In this document: piece after piece, positions 21,643-33,700 of the stretch
Layout of the letters: every line of letters begins with the position of its first letter
Numbering within the stretch: position 1 is the first letter of the stretch
Assembly: GCA_030015575.1 (NCBI GenBank)
Contig: JASDDO010000028.1
Span: 22,175,154-22,239,153, forward strand
DNA: 64,000 nucleotides
Direction: 5' to 3'
Source: Agapanthus africanus
Lineage: Eukaryota > Streptophyta > Magnoliopsida > Asparagales > Amaryllidaceae
The notes under the pieces: generated by a model
Database searches by the model: none
Seen by the model: only the letters and a program-made list of their open reading frames with translations
Told to the model about the DNA's origin: nothing
Program-made: the position numbers and the translations under genes

Positions 21643-21988
21643 AACAACAACAACTGAGCCTTTTATCCCAAGCATATGGGATAGGCTACATGAACCAGCA
21701 TGAGAATCACATCGGGTCCAGCACATGAATCCTCCGCCTCCACTCACTCCTATCGAACAATATACTTTTATTGAGTCCTTTGGCAAGCATATCGTTTCGT
21801 ATCACCTCCATCCATGTTTTCTTCGGTCTCCCTTTTGCCCTTTTGCCATTGCTCATATCGAGAGTATCTATTCGTCAAACCGGTGCTTCCATAGGTCTGC
21901 GTTGCACATGACCAAACCATCTTAGCTGGTTTTCCCGCATCTTCTCCTCCACAGGTGCTACACCAACTTTTGCACGAATATCCTCATT

Positions 21989-23494
21989 TCACACCTTATC
22001 TTTTCTAGTGTTACTGCACATCCAACGAAGCATGAGCATCTCCGCTACGTGCATCTTCTGTGTATGATGCTTTTTAGGAGCCCAGCATTCTGTACCATAT
22101 AATAAGGCAGGCCGAATAGCGCTCCGATAAAACTTCCCTTTCAATCTTAACGGAAAGTTACGATCACACAAAATCCCTGTTGCACTCCTCTATTTCAACC
22201 AACCAGATTGGATCCTTTGATTAACATCACTATCGATCTTCCTATTCTTTTGAATGATGGAACCTAGATATCTAAACTGGTCGCTCGGTGATATCTCTTG
22301 CCCTTCCAATGTTATACCAATAAGGTTTTGACTTCTATGGTTACTAAATTTGCAATGCATATATGCTGACTTGGACCTGCTCAATCTGAATCCCCAAGAT
22401 TCCAATGTTTGCCTCTATAATTCCAATTTGGCATTAACCCCTATTTTCGTCTCATTTACTAGAACAATATCATTAGCGAATAGCATACACCAAGATACCT
22501 CATCTTGGATAGTTCTTGTAAGCTCATCCATCACGATGGTGAACAGGAATGGACTTAATGCAGATCCTTGATGTAAACCAATAGTAATCGGAAAATCACT
22601 CGTTAAGCCGCCGCAAGTTCTGACATTTGCCACTACTCCATCATACATATCCTTGATTATGTCAATATACTTGACGGGGACTCCCTTCTTCATCATTGTC
22701 CCCTATAATACCTCTCTAGGTACCTTGTCGTACGCTTTTTCTAAATCAATAAATATCATATGCAAATCTCTTCTCCTCTCTCGAAAACGCTCGACAAGTT
22801 GACGAAATAAATGAATAGCCTCTATCGTCGATCGTCCAGATATGAACCCAAACTGGTTCTCTGTTATCTTAATATCCTTCCTTAGCCTGCGTTCAATCAC
22901 TCTCTCCCAGAGTTTCATGGTGTGACACATAAGTTTTATTCCACGGTAGTTTGAGCAACTTTGAATGTCACCCTTGTTCTTATAGATAGGTATAAGGATA
23001 CTTTTCCTCCATTCATTTGGCATCTTTTTGGTCTGCCAAATCTTATTAAACAGATCTGTCAGCTATTTAACGCTTATTTCTCCTAAGTATCTCCAAATCT
23101 CGATAGGAATCCTGTCAGGACCAACTGCTTTTCTTAAACTCATTCTGTTCAAAGCTTCTTTAATCTCAGGTAGTCTTATTTTACGCATGAAATCACGGTT
23201 TATATCTTGAGATTGAATGACAAGTCCATCCAAGTTCTTAGTAAAGCTCTCATTGAACAATTTGTCAAAATAATCTCTCCATCTTTTCTTAGTATCCTTA
23301 TCTCGAACTAAAACCTCCTGATTTTCATTTTTGACACACTTCACCGCACATAAGTCTCTAGTCTTCCTTTTCCGCATCCGAGCAATCCGGTATATATCAT
23401 TTTCAGCCTCTTTAGTGTCTAATTTCTCGTACACCTCCTTGTAGACCTTAGATTTAGCTTTCCGAACAGCTTTCTTAACTTCCTTTTTAGCCAT
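21989..23494 (-). pseudogene. LINE reverse transcriptase region (RTE type)
   Basis: Minus-strand blocks in order: EVKKAVRKAKSKVYKEVYEK (23494-23063, ending VGPDRIPIEIWRYLG), then PNEWRKSILIPIYKNKGDIQ, CSNYRGIKLMCHTMKLWERV, FGFISGRSTIEAIHLFRQL and MIFIDLEKAYDKVPREVL (23023-22703), then GLHQGSALSPFLFTIVMDEL and FANDIVLVNETKIGVN (22696-22415), then FRYLGSIIQKNRKIDSDVNQ and ALLYGTECWA (22405-21989). These are the conserved reverse transcriptase motifs of the RTE clade. The catalytic F-A-D-D is F-A-N-D here, a loss of a key aspartate. Stops and frameshifts separate the blocks. Confidence 0.92.
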
Positions 23495-23710
23495 TTTATA
23501 CTTCTCAAATCACTCCACATCTCTACTTTTCTTTAAATCTTTATAAGAATCACTTTTAATTTTAATAGCAGCCTTTACTTCTTCATTCCACCATGATGTG
23601 TCCTTAGATGGTGGAGCACCACCTCTTGAATCACCAAGTAGATCTCTAGCTACCTTCTTAATACAACTAGCCATTTTGTTCCATGTTCTGTCTGAATCAT
23701 TTTCCGACTG

Positions 23711-24698
23711 TCAATCCGCTTCTTGGACTACACGATCTATAAAAGCCTTTTGGTTACCTTCTTTCAGTCGCCACCATTTAATTCTAGGCTCCACCTTACG
23801 TCTAATCTTCCTAGGTTCTCTTCTAAATCTAAAATCTAGAACTAAAAGTCTATGTTGAGTGGTTACACTCTCACCTGGCACTACCTTACAGTCGATACAA
23901 CCACCTCTATCTATTCTTCTCGTCAGAAAAAAGTCTATTTGACTAGCACTTGATCCGTTCCTAAAAGTAATAAGGTGGGACTCTCTTTTCTTAAACCAGG
24001 TGTTTGCTAAGATCAAGTCATAAGATAAGGCAAAATCTAGAATTGAGTCACCTACTTCATTCCTTTGTCCAAAACCAAAACCTCCATGGATAGTATCAAA
24101 CCTACTACGACTAGTACATACATGTCCATTAAGATCACCACCAAAAAATAACTTCTCTCCACTAGGTATACTTTGCCCTATCTCATCTAAATCATCCCAG
24201 AATAGACGCTTACTAGCGTCATCAAGACCTATCTGTGGTATATAAGCACTAATAACATTAAGGATCTCTCCACCTAGAATAAGCTTAACCAGTAAAATTC
24301 TATCACCTTTTCTCCTAATCTCAACTACATCCTCAAGCAAACGTATATCTATGATTATGCCTACCCCATTACGATTTTTATCTTTACCCGTATACCAAAG
24401 CTTATAACTCCAAGGCTCTATGACTCTACTCTTTTCACCTACCCACTTAGTTTCTTGCAAACACATAATATCAACTCTCCTCCTAATCATCACCTCCACT
24501 AATTCTATTAGTCTACCTGTGAAGGAACCTATATTCCAGGAATCTAGACGGATCCTATGAAACCCTTGCTTATTTGTCACTACACCCGGGGTCTGATGTA
24601 GCGCGCCGTTTTTAGACGACGACCCTTGCTTATTTGTCACTACACCTGGGGTCCGATGTAGCGCGTCGTTTCTAGACGATGACCCTTGCTTATCATCA
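23711..24698 (-). pseudogene. LINE apurinic-type endonuclease region
   Basis: Open minus-strand frame with the endonuclease that would nick target DNA. Motifs: LDSWNIGSFTGRLIELVEVM, MCLQETKWVGEKS (catalytic Glu), GVGIIIDIRLLEDVVEI, NVISAYIPQIGLD, GEKLFFGGDLNGHVCTSRSR (the GD.NGH motif), SQIDFFLTRR and TTQHRLLVLDFRFR (catalytic His). The N-terminal about 40 residues contain two copies of a TPGVVTNKQGSSS-like repeat from the 60-bp DNA repeat. The frame reads past the LINE's 5' end into the duplication. The stretch to 23495 links to the reverse transcriptase. Confidence 0.9.
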
Positions 24699-25063
24699 CC
24701 TAGGGTCTTTTGTTGACGTTGCATCTATATTCTGCTGGAGTGAGAAGGAACGCCGAACTGATCTCTAGACCGTGGTTATTTTCAAAAACTCGCAGGCGGT
24801 TCTGCTGTTTTTACTCACGACGCCCTTTCGGGTTTTCATCCGTTCCCATTTTTCTTGTGGACAAACCTTTTTTTTTTTTAATTTTTTTACCCATCTGTTT
24901 GTCGGTGAGACTTGAGGGTGGCTTCACCGCTGGAGTAGCCGCGTAGCCGGTAGGACTTGAGTTGAGTTGCAGTCTTCTCCGTTGGAGCTTTGATTGCAAT
25001 ATAGATCTCAAGAGATGATATCCCCGAATTTGGGGCAATACGCCATGTTTGAGGTGGAGCACT

Positions 25064-25252
25064 AGTTTAAGGACATTTCAGTCCATGGTCAGTTTAAGGA
25101 CGTATCGGTTCATTGTTAGTTTAGGGACATCTCGGTCCATGGTCAGTTTAAGGACGTTGGGGTCCATTGTTAGTTTAGGGACATATTGGTCCATGGCCAG
25201 TTTAAGGACATAGCGATCTATTGTTAGCTCAGGGACATCTCGGTCCATAGCT
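25064..25252. repeat. 27-bp minisatellite in the Tat untranslated region
   Basis: Seven near-identical 27-bp units (AGTTTAAGGACAT..CGGTCCATGG..), alternating in a 54-bp dimer pattern (ends TGGTC and TTGTT), with one detached unit at about 25276. From 24718 to 25063 only repeat remnants and a poly(T) tract are seen. Confidence 0.92.
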
Positions 25253-25412
25253 GCCACATGAGGTGAAGTTTATTAGTTTAAGGACTTCTCAGTCCGTTGT
25301 CGTCATTCTGGAGACGAAAATTCTTTTGGATACTACTTTTAGAGTTTTGATTCAGGAAGATAGCGAGCGGACAGAAATGTCGTCACCTATCATTGACTCG
25401 ATTCGTGACTCG

Positions 25413-27545
25413 TCAAGCATAGTACTTTTTGAGGAGTCGGTCGTTTATTAGCCGGAAGAGTCTTTCGCCATGCATATCCATGAGCAGGTAAGCTCCACCT
25501 TGGTAGACCTTGTCTCTGTTGTACGTACCCTCATAGTTCGGCTCGAATTTCCCCCGTTTTGCACGATTGGGGACCATGGGTCTTTTGATGACTAGCACAA
25601 GTTCGCCTTGGCGGAATGTTCTCGGCCTGGTCATTTTTTCGTATGACCGCGTCATCCTTGCTTTATAAGCTTCCAGATTTTGTTGCGCTATAAGGGGAGT
25701 TTCGTCGAGGGCGTCAAGCTCCTCTAGCCGGAGATGAGCGTTTTCGTCATCTGTTAGCTCATATTGAACCGCTACTGGGAGAGAAGGGATTTCTATTTCT
25801 AAAGGAACGACTGCTTCCGTGCCGAATACCAACGCGTATAGGATCGTATTCGTGGCTGTTTTGAATGTCGTTCAGTACGCCCAAAGAGCTTCGTGCAGCC
25901 TTTCATGCAAATCTTTTTTTACTTCTGGACACCGTTTTCTTTATAATCTTGGTCAAGGTTTTGTTGAAAACTTCAGCTAGACCATTAGCTCGGAGATTAT
26001 ACACTGAAGAGTATCTCAAGTCTATTTTATGTTATTCTACGAAACGGCTGATTTTATGGCTCCTGTAGGCTGGCCCGTTATCCGAGACTATCCGTCGCGG
26101 AATGCCGAACCAGTATATAACACGTGTTTTGAAGAAATGGAAAATATTCTCCGTCTTCACTTCCCTTAGTGGTACTGCTTCCGCCTACTTAGAAAAGTAG
26201 TCGATCGCTGCCAGTATAAACCGGTGTCTTTTGGATGATGCTGGTTCGTTGGAACCAATTAACTCGGTTCCCCACATTTCGAACGGCCAGCTAGCTACCG
26301 TTGGGTGTAGCGGATTTGGATGTTGGTGGATAAAGTCCCCGTGAATTTGGTACAAGTGATACTGTTTCGCATATTCGAGGCAGTCTAGAACCATTGTAGG
26401 CCAATAATAGCCCATCCTTTTGATCTTCAGCTTCATTTTTGGCCCGCCCTGATGAGAACCGCAGAGTCAATCGTGAGTTTCTTGAACGACTCTTTTTTAT
26501 TCTTCTAATCCTAGGCATCTCAGCCAAAGATAGTCGAATGATCTCTTATATAGAGTATCAATGACAAAGGCGAAAGACATAGCTCGTTTCATGAGTTGAT
26601 GTCTTGATGACACATCTTTTGGCGTTCGATGGAATTTGAAGTAGTCTATAAAGACTTCTCACCAATCCTTATCCTTTTCTTCATTCTCTATTTAGAAGCC
26701 TGCTTGTTTAGTCGCTTCTTTTCTTTCAGACGACTCTGTTAAATCCTCCAAAGATATTTCTGCCGGTGCGAGAATTCGGCGGCTTTGCACAAGGATCCTT
26801 AAGTCATCGAGGTTTTCATCAGCCAGTTCCTTGGAAAGCATGGCTAATTCATCCGCTTTGCTATTTTCCGCACGTGGTATACTCTCCAAGATGTAGGGGG
26901 ATTTGTGTCAACAGTTGCTGCACTCTCCTGCCATATTTTATTAACTCTGGTTTGCATGTCTGATAGTCGCCATTTACTTGGCTAAAGACCAGTTGGGAGT
27001 CTCCATATATTAGGCGGTTTTCGATTCGCATATCGACAGCGATCTCGATACCCGCTATCAAAGATTCATATTCAACCTTGTTGTTTGTTCTCGGCCCGGT
27101 TAAGGAAAGAGATAAACGCATTATCCCTCTTGCGGAGTCACGAAAATGAGACCCATCTCGGCTTTGATTATAGGAGTGTTATACTTCCGCTTCTTCATGG
27201 AAAATACTCCATCGAAGTAGAGTTCCCATTAGACATTATTTTCTTCCTTCTCCTCTTCAATTGTGTCAAACATGTGTTTGTCTGGGAATTTGCAATTTAA
27301 ATGAGAATCGGCTGGTATCGGATGCTTAGCGAGAAAGTCTGCGATGGCCTGGCCTTTGACTGGTTTGAGGGGTCGATACGTTATCGAGAATTCCATCAAG
27401 AGCAGGGCCCATTTAGCAAGCCTTCCTGTTAGTATAGCTCTTGACATCAAAAATTTGAGAGGATCCACCATTGATATGAGATGGACCTCATATGGTAAGG
27501 CGTAGTGTTTGAGCTTCGCTATCGCCAAGATCAGTGCTAGGCAAT
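25413..27545 (-). pseudogene. Tat-type pol: RNase H, second RNase H and integrase, decayed
   Basis: From 27545 downwards: end of reverse transcriptase/RNase H (LKHYALPYEVHLISMVDPLK, GRLAKWALLLMEFSITYRP, VKGQAIADFLAKHPIP); a second RNase H typical of Tat/Ogre (NNKVEYESLIAGIEIAVDMR, YGDSQLVFSQVNGDYQT, then IPRAENSKADELAMLS); integrase zinc region (KRMGYYWPTMVLDCLEYAKQ, HGDFIHQHPNPLHPTVASWP, then RFILAAIDYFSK); integrase core with stops; and a C-terminal part (FGTEAVVPLEIEIPSLPVAV, ending KKYYA). The integrase zinc-finger cysteines read as tyrosines (YAKQYHLYQ). It is the lineage expected to carry an antisense ORF downstream, and one is found at 20566-21099. Confidence 0.88.
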
Positions 27546-30331
27546 TGTAACACCCGAGCCCAATACTACTAATTTCTGTTACTATTTGAGCATTAATGTG
27601 GTACTCAGTTCATTTAGCCTGTCTGTTTGTCACTTACTGTAAAATTTTATCTGGCATAGTCATTTCTGCATATAACAAATTTTGGCATCTAAAATAAAAT
27701 TAAAAATAGTCATCTTGGCCTACTCGATACCCCTAGCCCTGTGGTAGCGTCCGTGCATCGAGTCCTCGTCCCGTTCGGTGAAACGGACGAGTTTGGACGG
27801 CTACGCATGCGTACAAGTGTCCGTCTTGGGGGTATGCTTTTTAATCATAAAACACCTCATCTTAAAATTTGGAACCTGCTTAAAATCCTATTATTTAAAT
27901 TTCAAATTTTTGGATCCAACCCGGGCGCGATTTGGAAATGTTTTATTTAGCGCCAAAATCCCAAATATCTATAATCTTTAAAACCTTATATATATTTCGT
28001 TAACATTAACCAATCAAATACTCTTAACAGAATAAATATTTTGATGAACAGTATAAATCTTTGCAACTTTCTTTCTCAGCCAATCGCGAGGCTGATAATT
28101 GCCGTGGGCCCCTACATTTCTCTCGATCCCTCAAATCTCTCTCTCTCTCTCCCTCTCTCTTATATTATTTCCCCCCCTCATTTTTCTTTCCTCATCACGA
28201 GAACAGAAAACTCAGAAGCCCTCGCGAGAAACCCAACCCCACGAGAACTCCCAGCTGAGTGCCCCTAGCCGCCGCAGCTCAACGCCGGCACCACCCTCGC
28301 CGGCCGCGTCCTCTCCTCGCCCTCACCTAAGTCTCCCTCTCCTTGCCATCTCCTCCTTCTTCCTTTGTTCACCCGAGCCTCCACCCTCACAACCCATCGC
28401 CGGCGGCCTCTCGTCGTCGCCATCCGCGCCACCACCAGCACCCTCCTCACCACCTGCCCACTCCAGCACCCCGACCATCTCCTCTCCCTCTCCGTTTTCC
28501 TTTCCCTACACCAACGTTCCATACCCGAGCCCTAACCCTAACCGCTGTAACCTCCTCGCCGGCGCCTCACCGCCATCGATCTCACCACCGTCACACCATC
28601 TGGATCACCAGTAAGCTATCTCTTCTCTTCCTCCTTCCATTCCCTCTTCCTGTTTCTCCTTTGGCTGTTCATTAAATTCTGGAATTTGTAGTCGCTGTTC
28701 ACCGGAATCCGGCCGTGCCGGTGACGTGTCCCGACAATCCAGCAGAGTACTCTGACCCGTGTGGTTCCTTGGTTCGTTGTTTGGGTTCAATCCGTGAACC
28801 GTGCGTCCGTTGCGAGTTTCCCCGCCGACGATACGTTCCGTTTTTCCCGGTTCGTGACCCGTCGAGGCAAGTACCCCTTGCTACATGCTATACAATATAT
28901 TTATATATGTTTTGACACCCTAAACCTGTAAAACTTAGCTTGGTACAATCATTTTCCCATTTCGGTTACGATGTTGCATTATATCATTTTACTATTAAAA
29001 TTGGAATTTACAGTTGCAACCTAATAATCAAATCTACCTGTTCAATCACATTTTACTGTTAAAATAGCTGGTAGCAATTATCCCTGTAGTTCTGTTACAT
29101 TTGGACACTCGCAAGCATTAACCTGAAATAACTATACTGGACCGTTACATAATTTATTGCACCGCTAAGGGTGCTTAAACCTGTTAACATGACTAAACGG
29201 CTACATTGTATTACTGCACTCTTATGATTGAATGAAACATGCTTATTATTTAATGCATTGCTTATTTCATGTTGTTAATACCCATGTTTGTTTATACATC
29301 TGATTGGGAGCACACTCACGAGATTGCTTACATCTGGACCTGGCATGGCTACACATATATATATTGCTACACCTGACATGGTACCGTATACTGTTGACTT
29401 GATGTACCATGACTCGACCTGTTACCTGATCTCGTGCCTAATGCCAACAAACCTGACATGTAGTTCTCATGGACCGTTCCTGTTGTCTATCCAGACAAAC
29501 CTGCTTTTACCTGATCCTGTGTTGGCATTAGTTTTTTATTACTGAATACCTGACCTGACAGACATAACTTGGGGTATGAGGAAATCAAAGGTGAAACCGA
29601 CTTGTAACTCAACAGTTCGATACCTGTTCTGATCAGTCTTACGGGCTCGGCCAGCCCCGGAGTGATGATGCTGACATCACTCGCCCATCCTGCTACCTGT
29701 TAGTGCCTAGCGGCACGTCTCGGATTCAGCCCCGAGGATCTTGACCGTGGTCCCAGGCATGCACGGGATACTATTGAGTTACATCGACGATCCATCAATT
29801 GATTTCAAAAACCTTAGAATAGAAAACCTTATAGAACAGTTTAGTACCCACTGCACACTACCCTGCACTGTTGATTCATATTACTGCTACTCTCGTTTTA
29901 TTCATGTCTATTTTGCATTGCATGTTACATTGTTCATATTATATTACTTGTTGACATGACGCGCTGACGTCTGAGTTTTGCATGGCCCAGATTCTGTACC
30001 GCTGTCGCAGTCCGAGCAGGAGTACTTCAGCCAGCAGGCTGATCTGTGAGTTCAGTGGTAGTTAGTTTTATTTCTGCATTCATTTCCTGATGTGAGCCCG
30101 CATTATGGGACATCCTTTTCAGTTATTTGTATTGGATGATTTGCTTCCGCATTTATTTATTATTGACTCCTGTTATTCTGGATTATGGACATGTTTTTAT
30201 ATAGTTTTATCTAGTTCTTGATATCTCTACAGCCGTAATGTGACTGTGGATGGATACTTCTTACCCACAGGTAGCCTGGTTGGCCATGTCACGTGCCCAA
30301 TCTAGAGTACTCTAGGAAGCAGGGCGTGACA
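27546..30331 (+). repeat. left (5') LTR of chromovirus 1
   Basis: 2786 bp, TGTAAC...GTGACA. A TATATATATT box is at about 27987-27996. A CT-rich, then CCG-rich leader follows (about 28110-28866). The composition drops sharply to AT-rich after the GAG/GCAAGT junction at 28866/28867. Near the 3' end a GTGACTGTGGATGGAT...GTCAC block (30239-30292) is shared with the other two chromovirus LTRs. Open frames in the leader (e.g. 28099-28614) are Ser/Pro-rich and probably compositional. Confidence 0.95.
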
Positions 30332-30340
30332 TGGTTCTTT

Positions 30341-30353
30341 TGGTATCAGAGCC
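30341..30353 (+). other. primer binding site (initiator tRNA-Met), chromovirus 1
   Basis: TGGTATCAGAGCC complements the 3' end of initiator tRNA-Met and lies nine bases after the LTR. Sequence to the gag ATG (30706) is non-coding and ends with a likely branch site GCTAAT (30677-30682) and TTTCAG (30701). Confidence 0.9.
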
Positions 30354-30705
30354 ATAGGTTAGTTGGGTTGATTCTTTTGTAGTTGGGTATCGTACCCAAT
30401 ACACGAATCAGAATGCCCGTGTTTAGGAAACATGTCCTGCCACTTTGCCGTTACCATTCTTGAATCACATTCTTCCTGATTATATCTTTTACGACGTGCA
30501 AACTTACTTTGCATGTCGACTCGAAAAACATGATTTCTTGTTATCTCTAGGACTTAGGCGACTTGGGTGGAGTTAAGTAATTGTAGCTATGATACCGCGG
30601 CATAGTTACAATGCGGTACTCTATTTAAGTATCTTGGAGTTCTAACCTTGATCTATATATTGAATTTATCATTATGCTAATGTTGGGTGTTTTGATTTCA
30701 GGAAT

Positions 30706-33700
30706 ATGGCAGATAATAATTTCAAGACATACCAAAGGCGTGTGGACGAAGCCGCCATGCTTGGAGTGATAAGAGGAATGCTGGAAAATCAGAAGAGGCA
30801 GACTGAGCTGATCCAGCAGCAAGCAAATTCATTTCAGGAAGGTTTGCAGATCGTTCAACAGTCTGTAAACAACGTTGGAGCTAAACCAGTTGATCGAGTT
30901 GGAACTGTGGCAGATTTCAGACGTTTGGGTCCGTCTACATTCACTGGTTTGGAGGAGCCGTTGCCAGCCGAGCAGTGGCTAGTCGACACGGAGAATTTGC
31001 TGATTGCGGCATAGATTCCAGAGGAAAAAAGAGTTGATGTGGTACGCATTCAGCTAGTGGACTACGCCCGAGAATGGTGGCTTGTGGAGGAGACCCGCTT
31101 GCCCAAACCGATCAAGTGGGCGGATTTTTCTAAGAGTTTCCTGGAGAAGTTCTTCCTGCGGACTGCACAGGAGGAAATGGAAGAGAAATTTATTAGGCTA
31201 AGGCAGAATGGAGCACCCATGGATGTGCATGCAGCAGAGTGGACGAGACTCAGCAGATTCGTTGGACCTTTAGTCGCCAATGAGACAGACAGGGCACGAA
31301 GGTTCATGCGCAGTTTGGATGTGGACATCCAGAGGTAGATTGTCTCCCTGGGTTTGACCACTTTCTCACAGGTTCTTACGGCAGCTCGGGAACAATAGAG
31401 TTTATCTGGGATGAATGGGAGCTTGCAGCAGACAGCAGTTGCGGCCAGGAAGCCCGCATTTGTACCTAACTAAGCTCATGGTCGCAAGGGTATTCCAGTG
31501 GACCTTCGCAGTGTAGCACCCATGAAGAAGCCTGTGATTGTTGATCGAAGAAGGAGCGTGATTTGTGACTACTGCAGTTTACCTGGACACGTGCAGAAGG
31601 ATTGTTGAAGGAGACTGGGACTTTGTTTGGTTTGTGGAGCAGCTGATCACGCAGTTGGTGCTTGTCCGTCGAAGCTTCGCACGAGAGATGATATTCAGAA
31701 GCCTCCGCAGAGACCGTTCCAAGGGCAGAAACAGCTGACTCAAGGACCTAATCAGGCTCGAGCTTTTACCTTGACAGCTGAAGAAGCCAAGGCATCAGGA
31801 GAAGTGGTTTCAGGTACTTTACTCGTTCATGGTTTTCCCGCATTGGCATTATTTGATTCTGGTGCATCCCACTGTTTTATGTCATCCGGATTTATAACTA
31901 CACACTCAATTACCTGCACGACCCTGTCTAGTTTCTGGGACATACACACTGGGAATGGGAAAATCATATCTAGTAGGGAGTGTAAAGATTGTACAGTTGT
32001 TGTGTGCGGACGGGAACTCTTTGCAGATTTCTTGGTGATTGATACGGGCAGCTATGAAGTCGTCTTGGGAATGGATTTTCTTGGCACTTTCCACGCTCAC
32101 ATTGACTGTAGAGCAAAGGAAGTAATTTTCCAGATTCCCAAACATCCCGAGTTTACCTTCACTAGAGGAAGCAGTTCTGTCGGGCCAGTTGAGTTTAGGG
32201 CTAGGCCGACAAATGATATTCTTGCATCGATGGAAGTTGATAATAGTGAAGAGCCGGCTGTTGTTCGTGATTTTATGGACGTATTTGAAGATATATCGGG
32301 ATTACCGCCGAAGCGAGACGTGGAGTTCGCAATTGATCTTATTCCTGTTGCAACGCCAGTATCTAAAGCGTACTATCCAATGGCACCAGTAGAATTGGAA
32401 GAAGTTAAGAAACAGGTTGCTGAATTGATTGAGAAGGGTTGGATTCGAAGCAGTAACTCGCCTTGGGGAGTTCTATTCTAATAAAGAAGAAGGATGGCAC
32501 AAGAAGAATGTGCATCGACTATCGAGAATTAAACCGGATGACTATTAAGAACAAGTACCCGATCCCTCGCATTAGAGAACTTTTTGAGCAGCGTAGTGGC
32601 GCGAGGGTATTTTCGAAGCTGGATTTGCGATCCGGATATCATCAGGTTCGAGTGAAAGCAGAAGATATTTGCAAGACGGCGTTTCGAACTCGGTATGGAC
32701 ATTACGAGTACTTAGTGATGCCCTTCGGAGTAACGAATGCGCCGGCAGTATTCATGGACTAGATGAACCGAAACTTTTCACCGTTCTTAGACCAGTTTAT
32801 TGTAGTGTTCATTGACGATATTCTGGTTTACTCGAAGTGCTTTGAGGAGCATACGGAGCATTTAAAGATCGCACTGCAGACGTTGAGACAGGAGAAATTG
32901 TATGCGAAGATGAGTAAGTGCGAATTTTGGCTGGAGGAAGTGAAGTTTCTGGGGCATGTTGTGTCGGGCGATGGAATCGCCGTCGATCCTGAAAAGATTG
33001 CAGCAGTTCGAGATTGGCCTATTCCAAAGAATGTTGCTGAGATAAGAAGTTTCCTTGGATTAGCCGGATACTACAGGAGATTTGTGGAGAACTTTGCTCG
33101 TCTGGCAGAGCCGTTGACCAAGCTTACGCGCAAGGAGGTACCTTTTGTATGGACGGATAAATGTACGTTAGCTTTTGAGACATTGAAGCAGAAGTTGATA
33201 ACCGTCCCTATTTTGACCGTGCCAGAAAATTCCGGAGGATTGGTGATTCACAGCGACGCATCTGGGAAATGATTGGGTTGTGTTTTGATGCAGCATGGGA
33301 AAGTTGTAGCGTACACATCGAGACAATTGAAGACCCATGAGAAGAATTATCCGACTCATGACTTGGAGCTTGCGGCTGTGATTTTCGCTTTGAAGATTTG
33401 GAGACACTACCTTTTGGGCGAAAGGGTTGAAGTTTTTACTGATCATAAGAGCTTGAAGTATGTGTTCATGCAGAAGGAGCTTAATATGAGGCAGCGTAGA
33501 TGGTTGGAGCTGATGGCTGACAATGACCTTGATCTTAAGTACCTTCCGGGGAAGGTTAATGTTGTGCCGGATGCGCTTAGTCGGTTACCAGCGATTCAGG
33601 TGTTAACTACGCAGAAGGAGATCGTTGCAGATTTTCGAAAATTTGACTTGGAGGTTGTGCTACCGCGTTCTACAGGACAGTTGATGCAGTTGTAAGTACA

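Larger units (their letters stand above)
21643..24698 (-). mobile_element. RTE-type LINE retrotransposon, inactivated
   Basis: A 3.06-kb non-LTR retrotransposon on the minus strand, bracketed by an exact 19-bp target duplication. It carries an endonuclease followed by a reverse transcriptase. The 3' end (left side) is a short GTTGTTGTTGTT-type tail rather than poly(A), as in plant RTE-clade elements. The reading frame is broken several times. A 60-bp unit is repeated about twice near the 5' end (24563-24690). It lies in the 220-bp repeats of the Tat element, so it is younger. Confidence 0.93.
19142..27545 (-). mobile_element. Tat-lineage Ty3/gypsy element, partial
   Basis: Minus-strand element inserted in CACTA copy A (uninterrupted site in copy B near 54513). 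Reading from its 3' end: inferred LTR 19142-20396, polypurine tract, antisense ORF 20566-21099, about 220-bp tandem repeats, 27-bp minisatellite, then integrase and RNase H (25413-27545). The chromovirus at 27546 interrupts it within RNase H; its reverse transcriptase, gag and 5' LTR are not in the window. Tandem repeats and an extra antisense ORF between pol and the 3' LTR are known in the Tat/Ogre lineage. The LINE at 21643-24698 is nested in it. Confidence 0.75.

Noticed and set aside
22415-22696. An intact LINE reverse transcriptase
   Set aside because: The catalytic motif reads FAND and the coding blocks are separated by stops and frameshifts.
28099-28614. Ser/Pro-rich open frames in the chromovirus LTR leaders (also 35685-36263, 43719-44210, 51530-52225, 58929-59540)
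   Set aside because: They come from CCT/CCG-rich composition. In chromovirus 2 the frame is broken in one LTR and open in the other only because a poly(A) tract changed length. I see no conserved protein across families.
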